This document shows, piece by piece, positions 8,270-17,261 of a stretch of 64,000 nucleotides of DNA. Each line of letters opens with the position of its first letter. Position 1 is the stretch's first letter. The notes under the pieces were generated by a model, which was not told the DNA's origin, searched no databases, and worked only from the letters and a program-made list of their open reading frames with translations. The position numbers and the translations under genes are program-made. The DNA comes from Streptomyces radiopugnans. Its GTDB lineage: Bacteria > Actinomycetota > Actinomycetes > Streptomycetales > Streptomycetaceae. Location: the NCBI RefSeq assembly GCF_900110735.1, contig NZ_FOET01000002.1, positions 62,001 to 126,000 of the forward strand, read 5' to 3'.

Positions 8270-9826
8270 TCAGCTGCCCCCGAGCCGGAGGACGGAGCCC
8301 GCGGTGCGCAGCAGGATCGAGACGTCCTGCCACAGCGACCAGGTCTCGATGTAGTGGTTGTCGAACCGCGCCCGGTCCTCGATGGAGGTGTCGCCGCGCA
8401 GGCCGTGCACCTGGGCCAGCCCGGTGATCCCGGCGGGCATCCGGTGGCGGGCCGCGTAGCCGGGGTGGAGCCGGCTGAACCGCTGGACGAAGTAGGGGCG
8501 TTCGGGCCGCGGCCCGACCAGGCTCATGTCGCCGCGCAGTACGTTCCACAGCTGGGGCAGCTCGTCGAGCGAGGTGCGGCGCAGCACATGGCCGACCGTG
8601 CTCATCCGGCGGTCGTCGGCGACGTTCCAGCGCGTCGCCGACTCGTGCTCGTCCCGGGGGCGCAGGGTGCGGAACTTCAGGACGGTGAACGGGCGGCCGC
8701 CCAGCCCGATCCGCTCCTGACGGAAGATCACCCCGGGCCCGTCGGCGATCCGGACGGCGAGCGCGCAGGCCAGCAGCACCGGCGCGGCGGCCACCAGCGC
8801 CACGGCGGCGACCGTGACGTCCAGGGCCCGCTTGCCGCGCAGTCCGGCCCGGTGGTGCCGGGGCCGCGGATCCAGGCGGTGGCAGGGGAAGCCCCACAGG
8901 TGGTCGGCCGGGCGGCCGGCGCCGCGGGCGCGGGGGGCGGCGGCAGGGTGCGCGACCGGGCCGGCCGCGCCGACCACCCACACGGTGCAGTCCAGGTCCG
9001 TGAAGAGCGGCACGAGTGCCGCGGCCTCCGGATCCGCTCCGGGGTCGCGGGTGAACACCGCGTCGCGCACGGCGTTCTGGATGGCGGCGCGGACGATGTC
9101 CTCACGTCCGGTGAGCACCGGTACCGAGACGCCCTCGGCCAGTGCCGCGTCGGCAGGTGCCCCGCCCGGCTCGACCACCCCGACCGGGCGCATCCCGTAC
9201 TCGGGGTGCTCGTACAGGGCGGCGGTGATCCGCCGCCCCGCCTCTCCGGCGCCGACCACCAGGGCGGAGCGCGGCCTGCGGCGCCCGGCCCGGCGGCACG
9301 CCAGGTGGACGGTGCCGCGGGCGGCGCAGGCAAGGGCCGTGTGGGCGGCCACCGCGGCCGCCAGAGCCGTCCAGCCCGGGTCCCTCCCCTCCCAGGCCGT
9401 GGCCGACAGCGCGACGGCCGCGCACCAGGCGGCGGCCGTACGGCCGAGCAGAGCGGGCAGCTCACCGAGCACGGTCGGCGCCAGGGCGGCGCGGTAGAGG
9501 CCGGCGCGGGCGTTGAGCGGCACCAGGACGGCCAGCAGGACGGCGCACAGCACCACGGCCGCGAGCACACCCCCGCCTCCGCCCGTTCCGGGCGCCGCGG
9601 TCACGACGGTCACGGTGGTCACGGCCGCGGCCGCCGCGAGGCAGTCGGCGGCGGCGAGGAGGGCGGCGGCGCGGCGCCGGTACGGGTTCCCGCGCAGGCT
9701 CTCCGGCAGCGGCCGGTGCGCCGGCCCGCGCGGCGGTCCGACGTGGGCCGCCGCGGTGCGGGCCTTGGGCTCCGGCAGGGGCAGGACCCGGCTCGGGTTG
9801 GATGTCCCGGTGTTGTCCGTGGTCAT
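8270..9826 (-). CDS. Exopolysaccharide polyprenyl glycosylphosphotransferase (initiating enzyme)
   Basis: This 518-residue protein has several N-terminal membrane segments, then a nucleotide-fold region (SALVVGAGEAGRRI). From about residue 325 comes a bacterial sugar transferase domain with FRQERIG, FKFRT-like LKFRTLRP, RRTSLDELPQLWNVL and DMSLVGPRPE. This is the WbaP/WcaJ-type enzyme. It moves a sugar-1-phosphate from a nucleotide sugar to undecaprenyl phosphate and so starts each repeat unit. Its ATG overlaps the stop of the upstream glycosyltransferase by 4 bp. The conserved catalytic region is intact. The identity of the first sugar is not evident. Confidence 0.9.
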   Translation of the reverse strand: MTTDNTGTSNPSRVLPLPEPKARTAAAHVGPPRGPAHRPLPESLRGNPYRRRAAALLAAADCLAAAAAVTTVTVVTAAPGTGGGGGVLAAVVLCAVLLAVLVPLNARAGLYRAALAPTVLGELPALLGRTAAAWCAAVALSATAWEGRDPGWTALAAAVAAHTALACAARGTVHLACRRAGRRRPRSALVVGAGEAGRRITAALYEHPEYGMRPVGVVEPGGAPADAALAEGVSVPVLTGREDIVRAAIQNAVRDAVFTRDPGADPEAAALVPLFTDLDCTVWVVGAAGPVAHPAAAPRARGAGRPADHLWGFPCHRLDPRPRHHRAGLRGKRALDVTVAAVALVAAAPVLLACALAVRIADGPGVIFRQERIGLGGRPFTVLKFRTLRPRDEHESATRWNVADDRRMSTVGHVLRRTSLDELPQLWNVLRGDMSLVGPRPERPYFVQRFSRLHPGYAARHRMPAGITGLAQVHGLRGDTSIEDRARFDNHYIETWSLWQDVSILLRTAGSVLRLGGS

Positions 9827-11073
9827 CGCCTGGTGTGCTCCCTGGTATCGGGGTGGGGATGGGGGTGGGAGGGGGGTTCGGCGGCCGGCCGGGGAAGGGG
9901 GCCGGCCGCGGCGGGGGCCGGCGGGCGGGTCCGTCGGCGGGCGGGCGCGGCGGCGGACCGCTCGGCCAGCACCTCGGCGTACAGCCGCGCGACCCGCTCG
10001 GCCGTGTGCCGTACGTCGTGGAAGGCCCGGACGTGCTCGGCGGCCAGCAGCCCCAGGTCGTGCCGGAGCGGGGGGTCGGCCAGCAGCGCGGCCAGCGCGC
10101 GGGCCAGGGCGCGGGGGTCCTCAGGCGGGACCAGGAAGTCGGCGGCGCGGCCCGGCGGGAGGCTCTCGGCCGCGCCGGTCACCGCGGTCGCCACCACCGG
10201 GCGGCCGCAGGCCATCGCCTCCAGCGGGACCAGGGCCATCCCCTCCCAGCGGGAGGGCAGCACCACCGCGTCGGCCGCCGCGTACCAGGCCGCCGTGTCC
10301 TGTGCCGCACCGGCGAACAGCACCCCTGCGGGCGCCGCCCCGGCCAGTTCCCGGCGCCAGGGGCCGTCGCCGACCAGGACCAGCCGGGCGCCGGGGACGC
10401 GGGCGGCGACCTCGGGCCAGGCCCGCAGCAGCACGTCCTGCCCCTTCTGCCGGCACAGCCGGCCGACGCAGACGGCCAGGGGAGCGTGCGGCGGCACCCC
10501 GGCCAGCGCGGGCAGGGTGGTGCGCGCGCGGGCGCGGGCGGCTTCGTCCGCGGGGCTGAAGCGGCGGGTGTCCACGCCGTTGTGGACCACCGCCCAGCGG
10601 GCGCGCACCCCCGACGCCTCGCCGTGCCGCAGCTCGTCGCCGGCCACGCACAGCACGCGGTCCGCCCAGCGGGCCGCCAGCCGCTCCCAGTACAGGGCCA
10701 GCCGGGCGGTCGCCCCGCCCACGGCGTCGAAGGACCAGGCGTGCGGCTGGTGGACGGTGGGAACGCGGCCCCGCAGGGCGAGCCGCAGAGCCAGCCCGGC
10801 CTTGGCGCTGTGCGTGTGCACCAGGTCGGGGCCGATGCGCCGCACCAGCCGGGCGGCCCGTACGGCCTCGCCGTACAGGCCCGGCCCCGGCTCGCGCCGC
10901 GCGGGCCAGTCGGCCACCTCCGCGCCGGCCGCGGCGGCGTCCCGGCCCAGCGCGCCGCCGGGCGGGCAGGCCACCACGGCGCGCGTTCCCGCGGCGGTCT
11001 GGGCGCGGACCAGGTCGGTGACGACCCTGGCCACTCCGCCGTCCACGGGCTGGGACAGGTGCAGCACCGTCAT
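9823..11073 (-). CDS. GT4-family glycosyltransferase
   Basis: From ATG 11073 the protein is 416 residues and starts MTVLHLSQPVDGGVARVVTD, the usual GT4 N-terminus. GGGAAG lies about 9 bases upstream. An in-frame ATG at 11118 would add 15 unconserved residues and has a weaker ribosome site. HNGVDTRRF and the E-x7-E motif EGMALVPLE mark a retaining GT-B enzyme. The last 35 residues are Pro/His/Arg-rich and look disordered. It is coupled by an ATGA overlap to the initiating transferase, so it may add the second sugar of the repeat unit. Confidence 0.83.
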   Translation of the reverse strand: MTVLHLSQPVDGGVARVVTDLVRAQTAAGTRAVVACPPGGALGRDAAAAGAEVADWPARREPGPGLYGEAVRAARLVRRIGPDLVHTHSAKAGLALRLALRGRVPTVHQPHAWSFDAVGGATARLALYWERLAARWADRVLCVAGDELRHGEASGVRARWAVVHNGVDTRRFSPADEAARARARTTLPALAGVPPHAPLAVCVGRLCRQKGQDVLLRAWPEVAARVPGARLVLVGDGPWRRELAGAAPAGVLFAGAAQDTAAWYAAADAVVLPSRWEGMALVPLEAMACGRPVVATAVTGAAESLPPGRAADFLVPPEDPRALARALAALLADPPLRHDLGLLAAEHVRAFHDVRHTAERVARLYAEVLAERSAAAPARRRTRPPAPAAAGPLPRPAAEPPSHPHPHPDTREHTRR

Positions 11074-11166
11074 GGGAACCGCTTCCCGGTCTTTCTGGAA
11101 CACGCGTGAACTCCCCATCCACCGAACCGTTCTGACGTCGAGCCGAGGGCGCCGGGCGCACGGCCC

Positions 11167-12264
11167 TCAGCGGCGCGCGTCGACCTGCAGGAAGAGCGCC
11201 CCGAGCTGGTAGCCCTCGTCGCGGGTGGTGAAGCGGAACGTCAGCGAGTCGCCGCCGCGCGCCAGCGCGGGGGTGATGCCGTGGACGTCGGAGTCGTAGC
11301 CCAGCGTGTCGGGGTACGCGGGCAGGCGGCGGGGCGCCGGGCGGCCGTGGTCGGTGATCGTGGAGTTCATGGGGTCGCCGGCGGGGTTGGCCGCGTCGCG
11401 CACCCGGTGGGCGGGCGCGGTCCCGGTGCCCACCGTCAGCGTCTCCCCGCCCCGGCCGCGGTCGCCGTCGTAGGCCACCACGCCGGCGGCGCCGGACGCC
11501 CCGGGCGGCACCGGCAGGGCCTCGGCGGTGATGTCGAGGACCCCCCTGGAGGGGGTCATGGCCTCGTAGCCGTCCATGAGCACCAGGTGGCGCAGCGGCT
11601 CCTTGGGGTGGGCGTAGGCGGCCACCAGCGTCCAGCCGCCCCAGGCGCCGGCGGGCGAGCGGCCCGCGGCGACGTTGAGCTGGGCGACGGTGTAGGAGCC
11701 GCCGCCGGACCGCGCGACCAGGCCGGTGACGTCGGCCGAGGCGGTGTACCCGTCCATGACGCCGGTGCGGCGGTGGCCGATGACGGTGTCGGCGAGGACC
11801 TCCTTGTACCGGCCGCGCGGTTCGGCGATCAGCACCCGTCCGTTGTCCTCGGGGGGCTTCTGCTCGCCGACCCGGAGGTTGCCGCCCCAGTACAGCCGGG
11901 CGTAGGTGACGCGTGCCCCGGTGGGCAGGCGCAGCTCCGCGCTGCTGGAGTTGTAGGTGTTGGGGTCGTCGTCGACGTCGACGTAGGTCATCTCGTAGTC
12001 GCCGTTGTTCCCCTTCGCCGTCCCCTCCCGGGCCTGCGCGCACGGCGGCGCACCGGTGGCCGCGGGGGTGAGGCAGGTGGCCGCGGAGTTGGCGGCGCGG
12101 ACGATGCCGCCGTGCTGCGTGGCGCGGTACCGCTCCCCGAACGGGATGCGCGGCGCCTCGCCGGGCGCGGGCGCGGCCGCGGTCGGCGGCAGTGCCATCG
12201 CCAGGGCCGCGGCTGCCAGTGCGCACAGCACTCCTCGGCTGGTGAGCCCCAGGGAAACACGCAT
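11167..12264 (-). CDS. Secreted DUF3344-like surface protein
   Basis: From ATG 12264, with GGAGAAGG just upstream, this 365-residue protein has a signal peptide of about 32 residues (GVLCALAAAALAMALPPTAAA). The secreted part has beta-rich patterns such as ARLYWGGNL, VVAYDGDRG and a closing DEGYQLGALFLQVDARR. This resembles Streptomyces proteins carrying DUF3344, which often have adhesin or cell-surface roles. There is no recognisable catalytic motif and no sortase signal. It is the promoter-proximal gene of the polysaccharide operon, 93 bases before the next gene, so it may work at the cell surface with the polymer. The family assignment is from pattern memory and not certain. Confidence 0.65.
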   Translation of the reverse strand: MRVSLGLTSRGVLCALAAAALAMALPPTAAAPAPGEAPRIPFGERYRATQHGGIVRAANSAATCLTPAATGAPPCAQAREGTAKGNNGDYEMTYVDVDDDPNTYNSSSAELRLPTGARVTYARLYWGGNLRVGEQKPPEDNGRVLIAEPRGRYKEVLADTVIGHRRTGVMDGYTASADVTGLVARSGGGSYTVAQLNVAAGRSPAGAWGGWTLVAAYAHPKEPLRHLVLMDGYEAMTPSRGVLDITAEALPVPPGASGAAGVVAYDGDRGRGGETLTVGTGTAPAHRVRDAANPAGDPMNSTITDHGRPAPRRLPAYPDTLGYDSDVHGITPALARGGDSLTFRFTTRDEGYQLGALFLQVDARR

Positions 12265-12558
12265 GGACCTTCTCCGATCGATACCGTTCAAATCGGAGCA
12301 AACCATGACAGACGCGTATGCCTCCCCCGGAGGTGACGCGCGGGTGTTGCGCCGAGCGTGTGACCGCCCGGATCAGAACCGGGCGGGTACGGCATCCGCT
12401 CGCGGCGGTACGGCCCACAGGAGGGAACCGGAACGGTGATCCCGCTGGGCCCTCCGGGTGGTCCTGCGCATCATTCCTGTTGGGCCGCCTCCGGACCGGA
12501 CAACCCATTCACAGCCCGGATCGACCACGGTTCGAAGAATCCCGAAAGGAGAACGGCG

Positions 12559-13071
12559 ATGATCCGTATCGCCAAGACCGCCGCGATCGCCGCGGCCGCC
12601 TGCGCCCTGGTTCTCGGCGGCGCGGGAGCCGCGTCTGCCTGCGGAGACCACCACGGCGGTCACAAGGGCGGCCACCACCAGGGCCACCCCGGCGACGGTC
12701 ACAAGAAGGACCGGAAGAAGGACCACGGCAAGGGCCACAAGAAGGGTCACAAGAAGGACCACGACAAGAGCTACGGCAAGGGCCACAAGAAGGACCACGA
12801 CAAGGGCCACGGCAAGGGCCACGGGAAGAAGGAGCACCACAAGGGCGGCCACGGGGACGGGTACGGGAAGGGCGGGAACGACCACCACGGAGGCGGTTAC
12901 GGCGGAGGCCACGACGCCTACGCCGGGGCAGTGGCCTTCGGATCCCCCGGCGTCCTCAGCGGCAACGTGGTCCAGTTCCCGATGGACTTCGACCTCAACG
13001 TCTGCGGCAACCAGCTGACCGTCCTCGGCGCGCTGAACTCCTCCTCCGGGAACGTCTGCGTCAACAAGTGA
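12559..13071 (+). CDS. Chaplin-like protein with a long His/Lys/Gly-rich insert
   Basis: The ATG at 12559 follows GAAAGGAG and gives 170 residues. Residues 1-27 are a signal peptide ending GAASA. Residues 121-170 match the chaplin domain (GSPGVLSGN, then NVCGN, LGALN and GNVCVN), with the two conserved cysteines at 149 and 167. Chaplins are secreted amphipathic proteins that coat aerial hyphae. Between them, residues 30-118 hold 21 histidines and about 20 lysines. The histidines have exact 4-residue spacing at 56-68 and 76-88. Short chaplins lack this segment, and no sortase motif is present. Metal, polyphosphate or polysaccharide binding is possible but untested. Confidence 0.85.
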   Translation: MIRIAKTAAIAAAACALVLGGAGAASACGDHHGGHKGGHHQGHPGDGHKKDRKKDHGKGHKKGHKKDHDKSYGKGHKKDHDKGHGKGHGKKEHHKGGHGDGYGKGGNDHHGGGYGGGHDAYAGAVAFGSPGVLSGNVVQFPMDFDLNVCGNQLTVLGALNSSSGNVCVNK

Positions 13072-13077
13072 CCCGGC

Positions 13078-13110
13078 GCCCCCGTCCCGCCCCGCCGGCG
13101 GGACGGGGGC
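13078..13110 (+). terminator. Hairpin after chaplin-like gene
   Basis: A perfect 14-bp stem with a 5-base loop starts 7 bases after the stop codon and is followed by CGTTTC. It is a strong intrinsic-type terminator candidate. Confidence 0.75.
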
Positions 13111-13160
13111 CGTTTCGGCTCCGGGAGCAGCGGGCACCCGCGTGCGGCGAGGTGATGGAC

Positions 13161-13358
13161 ATGCCCGAACCCGGAAGCAAGGACTACGACAAGCAGCGCG
13201 CACGGCGCCGCAAGGAGGCGGAGCGCAGCGGCGTACCCGACCGGCATGCCAACGAGGAGGCCAACGAGTCGCTGCAGCAGGACCCTCGCCGGCGCTCCTC
13301 CGGGCCGCGCACCGAGCGCGGCCGCGGCCCCAAGGGCGAACGCCCCGAGGGCGGCTGA
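13161..13358 (+). CDS. Small basic hydrophilic protein
   Basis: This 65-residue protein is rich in Arg, Lys, Glu and Gly, with KQRARRRKEAERSG near the start and a Gly/Arg-rich end. It has no membrane segment or cysteine and is probably disordered. ATG 13161 has GCGAGG about 9 bases upstream; in-frame ATG 13155 and GTG 13152 are too close to that site. Small charged proteins of this kind are common near Streptomyces stress genes. A degenerate stress-type promoter (GTTT-N16-GGGCAC, 13112-13137) lies just upstream. Function unknown. Confidence 0.6.
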   Translation: MPEPGSKDYDKQRARRRKEAERSGVPDRHANEEANESLQQDPRRRSSGPRTERGRGPKGERPEGG

Positions 13359-13360
13359 AC

Positions 13361-13390
13361 GGTGCGGCCCGCCGGGCGGCGGGCCGCACC
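13361..13390. terminator. Bidirectional hairpin between convergent small genes
   Basis: A perfect 13-bp stem with a 4-base loop sits between the small basic gene and the acidic minus-strand gene, 2 bases after the first stop. Confidence 0.7.
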
Positions 13391-13401
13391 CGTGAGGGCG
13401 C

Positions 13402-13812
13402 TCAGAGGCCGCCTTCCTCCTCCTGCCCGCGGACGGCGTCCCGCTCCCCCGCCGCGTCACGGGGCAGGTTGCGGCCCGCCGGCGGGTCCACCTCCACCGG
13501 CGGGGTCCAGGGGCCGCGCTCCACGGTCTCGCCCGGCTGCATCCCCGGGGTCGGCCCCGCGGCGATCTCGGGCTGCTCCATGTCATCGGCGGCCACGGCG
13601 TGCACATCGCCCTTGCCCAGCGGGGACGCGCCCGGTTCCTCCTCGCTGCCGGGCTCCCAGTGGTCCTCGCCCGTGCCCATGTCCTCGCCGCTGCGGGGCA
13701 GTTCCTCGCCCGGGCCGTACGTGGCGTTGCCCGGGTTCCGCGTCCGCTCGGCCTCCTCGGCGATCTCACGGGCGCGCCGCTCCCTGTCCGTACCCTCGTC
13801 CTCACCGGACAT
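13402..13812 (-). CDS. Acidic hydrophilic protein of unknown function
   Basis: From ATG 13812, with GGAGAGGAG upstream, this is a 136-residue protein very rich in Glu, Gly, Pro and Asp. It starts MSGEDEGTDRERRAREIAEE, which may form a short helix; the remainder looks disordered. There are no cysteines, signal peptide or membrane segment. It is convergent with the small basic gene and divergent from DUF72. I do not recognise the family. The composition resembles desiccation- or stress-associated hydrophilins, but that is only an impression. Confidence 0.6.
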   Translation of the reverse strand: MSGEDEGTDRERRAREIAEEAERTRNPGNATYGPGEELPRSGEDMGTGEDHWEPGSEEEPGASPLGKGDVHAVAADDMEQPEIAAGPTPGMQPGETVERGPWTPPVEVDPPAGRNLPRDAAGERDAVRGQEEEGGL

Positions 13813-13917
13813 GGTCTGGCTCCTCTCCGTGGGGCCCGGGACCACCGGGACACGGGAGCGCTCCGGGTATCCCGCGCGCCCCGGGCGCCCCGAGCGCCCC
13901 GAGTGCTTCCTGACGGC

Positions 13918-13943
13918 GGATCTCGCCGACGCGGCGCGGGTAC
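13918..13943 (+). promoter_or_regulatory. Possible SigB-type promoter before DUF72 gene
   Basis: GGAT-N16-GGGTAC ends 9 bases before the DUF72 ATG. The -10 is exact but the -35 is only the minimal GNNT. If used, the mRNA would be nearly leaderless, which agrees with the absence of a ribosome-binding site. Confidence 0.4.
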
Positions 13944-13952
13944 CCGGCGACC

Positions 13953-14834
13953 ATGGGAAACATTCTGGTCGGCACCTGCTCGTGGACGGATCCCGCGCTG
14001 GTCGGCAGCGGGTGGTACCCCCCGTCGGCCGAGGGGGCGGAGGGACGGCTGCGGTACTACGCCGGGCGCTTCGGCCTGGTCGAGGTGGACTCGACGTACT
14101 ACGGGCTGCCCAGCACGCGCAACAGCCGGCTGTGGGCCGAGCGCACCCCCGACGGGTTCGTCTTCGACGTCAAGGCGTTCTCCCTGCTCACCGGCCACTC
14201 CACACGGGTCGGCTCGCTCCCGGCGGAGCTGCGCCCGGCCGGTGCCCCCGCGGGCGCCCGGGTACGGCCCGGAGCGCTGGGCCCGGCGGCCGTGGAGGAG
14301 GTGTGGCGGCGCTTCGCCGACGCGCTGGAGCCGCTGCGCGCGGCCGGGCGGCTGGGCGCGGTGCTGATGCAGTTCCCGCCGTCGCTGCGGCCGGGCCCCG
14401 AGGCGGAGGCGTTCGTGGAACGGTGTCTGGCACGCGCGGGCGCGCTGGGCCGGCACACGGCGGTGGAGTTCCGCGACCCGCGCTGGTACGCGCCCGAGCA
14501 CTCCGCGGACACGGCCGACCTGGCCAAGCGCCACAGCGCGGCGCTGGTCGCGGTGGACACCGCGCAGGGCCTGTCCGCCTCCGTGCCACCGGTCGCCGCG
14601 GCGACCGCGCCGGAGCTGTCGGTGGTCCGCTTCCACGGCCGCAGCCCTCACTGGGGCACCGGCTCCAAGGAGGACTCCTACCGGCACCGGTACACCGTGG
14701 AGGAGCTCGCCGAGTGGGTTCCGCGGATACGGGCGCTGGCGGAGCGGAGCGACCGGGTGCACGTCCTGTTCAACAACTGCTGCGGCGACGCGGCCGTCCA
14801 CGCCGCCGAGACGATGAGCGGACTGCTGGGGTGA
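13953..14834 (+). CDS. DUF72 (YecE-like) family protein
   Basis: This 293-residue protein begins MGNILVGTCSWTDPALVGSGWYP-like. It continues with YYAGRFGLVEVDSTYYGLP, FDVKAFSLLTGHS, VLMQFPPSL, VEFRDPRW, and ends with FNNCCGDAAVHAA. These are the ordered signatures of the DUF72 TIM-barrel family. Its biochemical role is not established; a nuclease or glycosidase-like role has been speculated. GGGTACCC lies immediately upstream and there is no Shine-Dalgarno. The EndoIII-like gene follows after 7 bases, suggesting a two-gene unit possibly linked to DNA or stress maintenance. Confidence 0.85.
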   Translation: MGNILVGTCSWTDPALVGSGWYPPSAEGAEGRLRYYAGRFGLVEVDSTYYGLPSTRNSRLWAERTPDGFVFDVKAFSLLTGHSTRVGSLPAELRPAGAPAGARVRPGALGPAAVEEVWRRFADALEPLRAAGRLGAVLMQFPPSLRPGPEAEAFVERCLARAGALGRHTAVEFRDPRWYAPEHSADTADLAKRHSAALVAVDTAQGLSASVPPVAAATAPELSVVRFHGRSPHWGTGSKEDSYRHRYTVEELAEWVPRIRALAERSDRVHVLFNNCCGDAAVHAAETMSGLLG

Positions 14835-14841
14835 TGCGCTT

Positions 14842-15531
14842 ATGAACGAGCCGGACGGGACGAGGAACGCGGGCACGGACCGGCGCACGGGACCGCGCGA
14901 GCGGGACGCCGCCGTGGTGCGTGCGCTGCTGGAGCTCCACGGGCGCACGTACGCGCAGGAGGCCGGCATCCGGCTGCGGAACACCCCCGTGCCGCTGTAC
15001 CGGCTGCTGGTGCTCTCGCTGCTGCTGAGCGCCCGCATCCGGGCGGAGACCGCGGTGTCGGCGGCCCGCGCCCTGTTCGACGCCGGGCTGGGCGACGTGC
15101 GGAGCATGGCCGAGTCGGCCTGGCAGCGGCGGGTGGACGCGCTGGGCGCGGGCGGCTACCGGCGTTACGACGAGCGGACGGCCACCCAGCTCGGCGACGG
15201 CGCGGAGCTGCTCCTCCAGCGCTACCGGGGGGACCTGCGCGGGCTGCGCGAGGAGAGCGGGGTGAGCGAGCGGCTCCAGCGCTTCCCCGGCATCGGGCCG
15301 ACCGGGGCGGACATCTTCCTGCGCGAGGCGCAGGGCGTCTGGCCGGAGTTCGCCCCGTACCTCGACCGCAGGACGCGCGAGGGCGCGGGACGGCTGGGGC
15401 TGCCCGCCTCTTCGCGGGAGCTGGCGCGGCTGGTGCCCGGTGAGGAGCTGCCGCGGCTGGCCGCGGGGCTGGTCCGCGTCTCCCTCGACCGGAAGGCCGC
15501 CGACGAGGTGCTCGCCGCGGCGCAGGTGTGA
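14842..15531 (+). CDS. EndoIII-like HhH-GPD protein lacking the lyase lysine
   Basis: This 229-residue, all-helical protein has a helix-hairpin-helix, FPGIGPTGADIFLREAQ, followed by an Asp in APYLDRRT. In endonuclease III the hairpin reads LPGVGRKTA, with the catalytic Lys; here that position is Thr, while the downstream Asp appears kept. The C-terminal Fe-S cysteine cluster is also absent. It may be a monofunctional glycosylase or a DNA-binding relative, not a true AP lyase. ATG 14842 lies 7 bases after DUF72, which suggests co-expression. The alignment is by eye. Confidence 0.68.
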   Translation: MNEPDGTRNAGTDRRTGPRERDAAVVRALLELHGRTYAQEAGIRLRNTPVPLYRLLVLSLLLSARIRAETAVSAARALFDAGLGDVRSMAESAWQRRVDALGAGGYRRYDERTATQLGDGAELLLQRYRGDLRGLREESGVSERLQRFPGIGPTGADIFLREAQGVWPEFAPYLDRRTREGAGRLGLPASSRELARLVPGEELPRLAAGLVRVSLDRKAADEVLAAAQV

Positions 15532-15535
15532 TTCC

Positions 15536-15640
15536 GTTTCCGTTTCCGTGCCGTTTCCGCGCCGCTTTCATACCGCTGCGCGCTGTTTCCGCGCCGTTGT
15601 GCGCGGTCCCCGCGCCGCGTTGTACCGCGATGTGCCGCGA
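15536..15640. repeat. Imperfect GTTTCCG-rich direct repeats and tandem CGCGATGTGC
   Basis: In the 270-base gap before the cell-wall hydrolase gene, GTTTCCG recurs about five times, mostly within GCCGTTTCCGC-like units. At about 15628-15646 the 10-base unit CGCGATGTGC occurs twice in tandem. No open reading frame with a ribosome site covers it. It may be regulatory or slippage-derived. Confidence 0.55.
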
Positions 15641-15765
15641 TGTGCCCCGTCAGGAGTTTTCACGACGGGCGCCGTCGGGCGCCGGAGGCGGGCTCTTGCC
15701 GTCGTACGGAAAGCGCGTCTATCTTTGGCGCGCTCGCCAACGGAATTGCGTGAGAGCTCAACTGA

Positions 15766-17184
<1,419 letters not shown>

Positions 17185-17202
17185 TCCCGTACGCCACCGC
17201 CT

Positions 17203-17258
17203 CGCCTCCCGTGCGTTCCGGTGCCGCGGCGCCGCGGCACCGGAACGCACGGGAGGCG
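17203..17258. terminator. 56-bp perfect palindrome between convergent genes
   Basis: Two 28-base arms meet with no spacer and no mismatch, centred at 17230/17231. It lies 18 bases after the hydrolase stop and 3 bases before the Rieske gene end, so it can terminate both transcripts. It could also extrude a cruciform. Confidence 0.8.
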
Positions 17259-17261
17259 GTG

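Noticed and set aside
7676-11212. Plus-strand open frame of nearly 1200 codons across the polysaccharide operon
   Set aside because: Low-complexity Ala/Arg/Gly translation with no domain. It is the shadow of four real minus-strand genes.
12305-12439. 44-codon open frame with GGAG before its ATG in the gap before the chaplin gene
   Set aside because: Arginine-rich and unrecognised, with no clear promoter. It could be a leader peptide but evidence is too thin.
13862-13945. GGGTAT at 13865 and minus-strand GGGTAC at 13945 as promoters
   Set aside because: Neither has a GNNT/GTTT at 14-16 bases on the proper strand; the -35 of the second would be at 12 bases.
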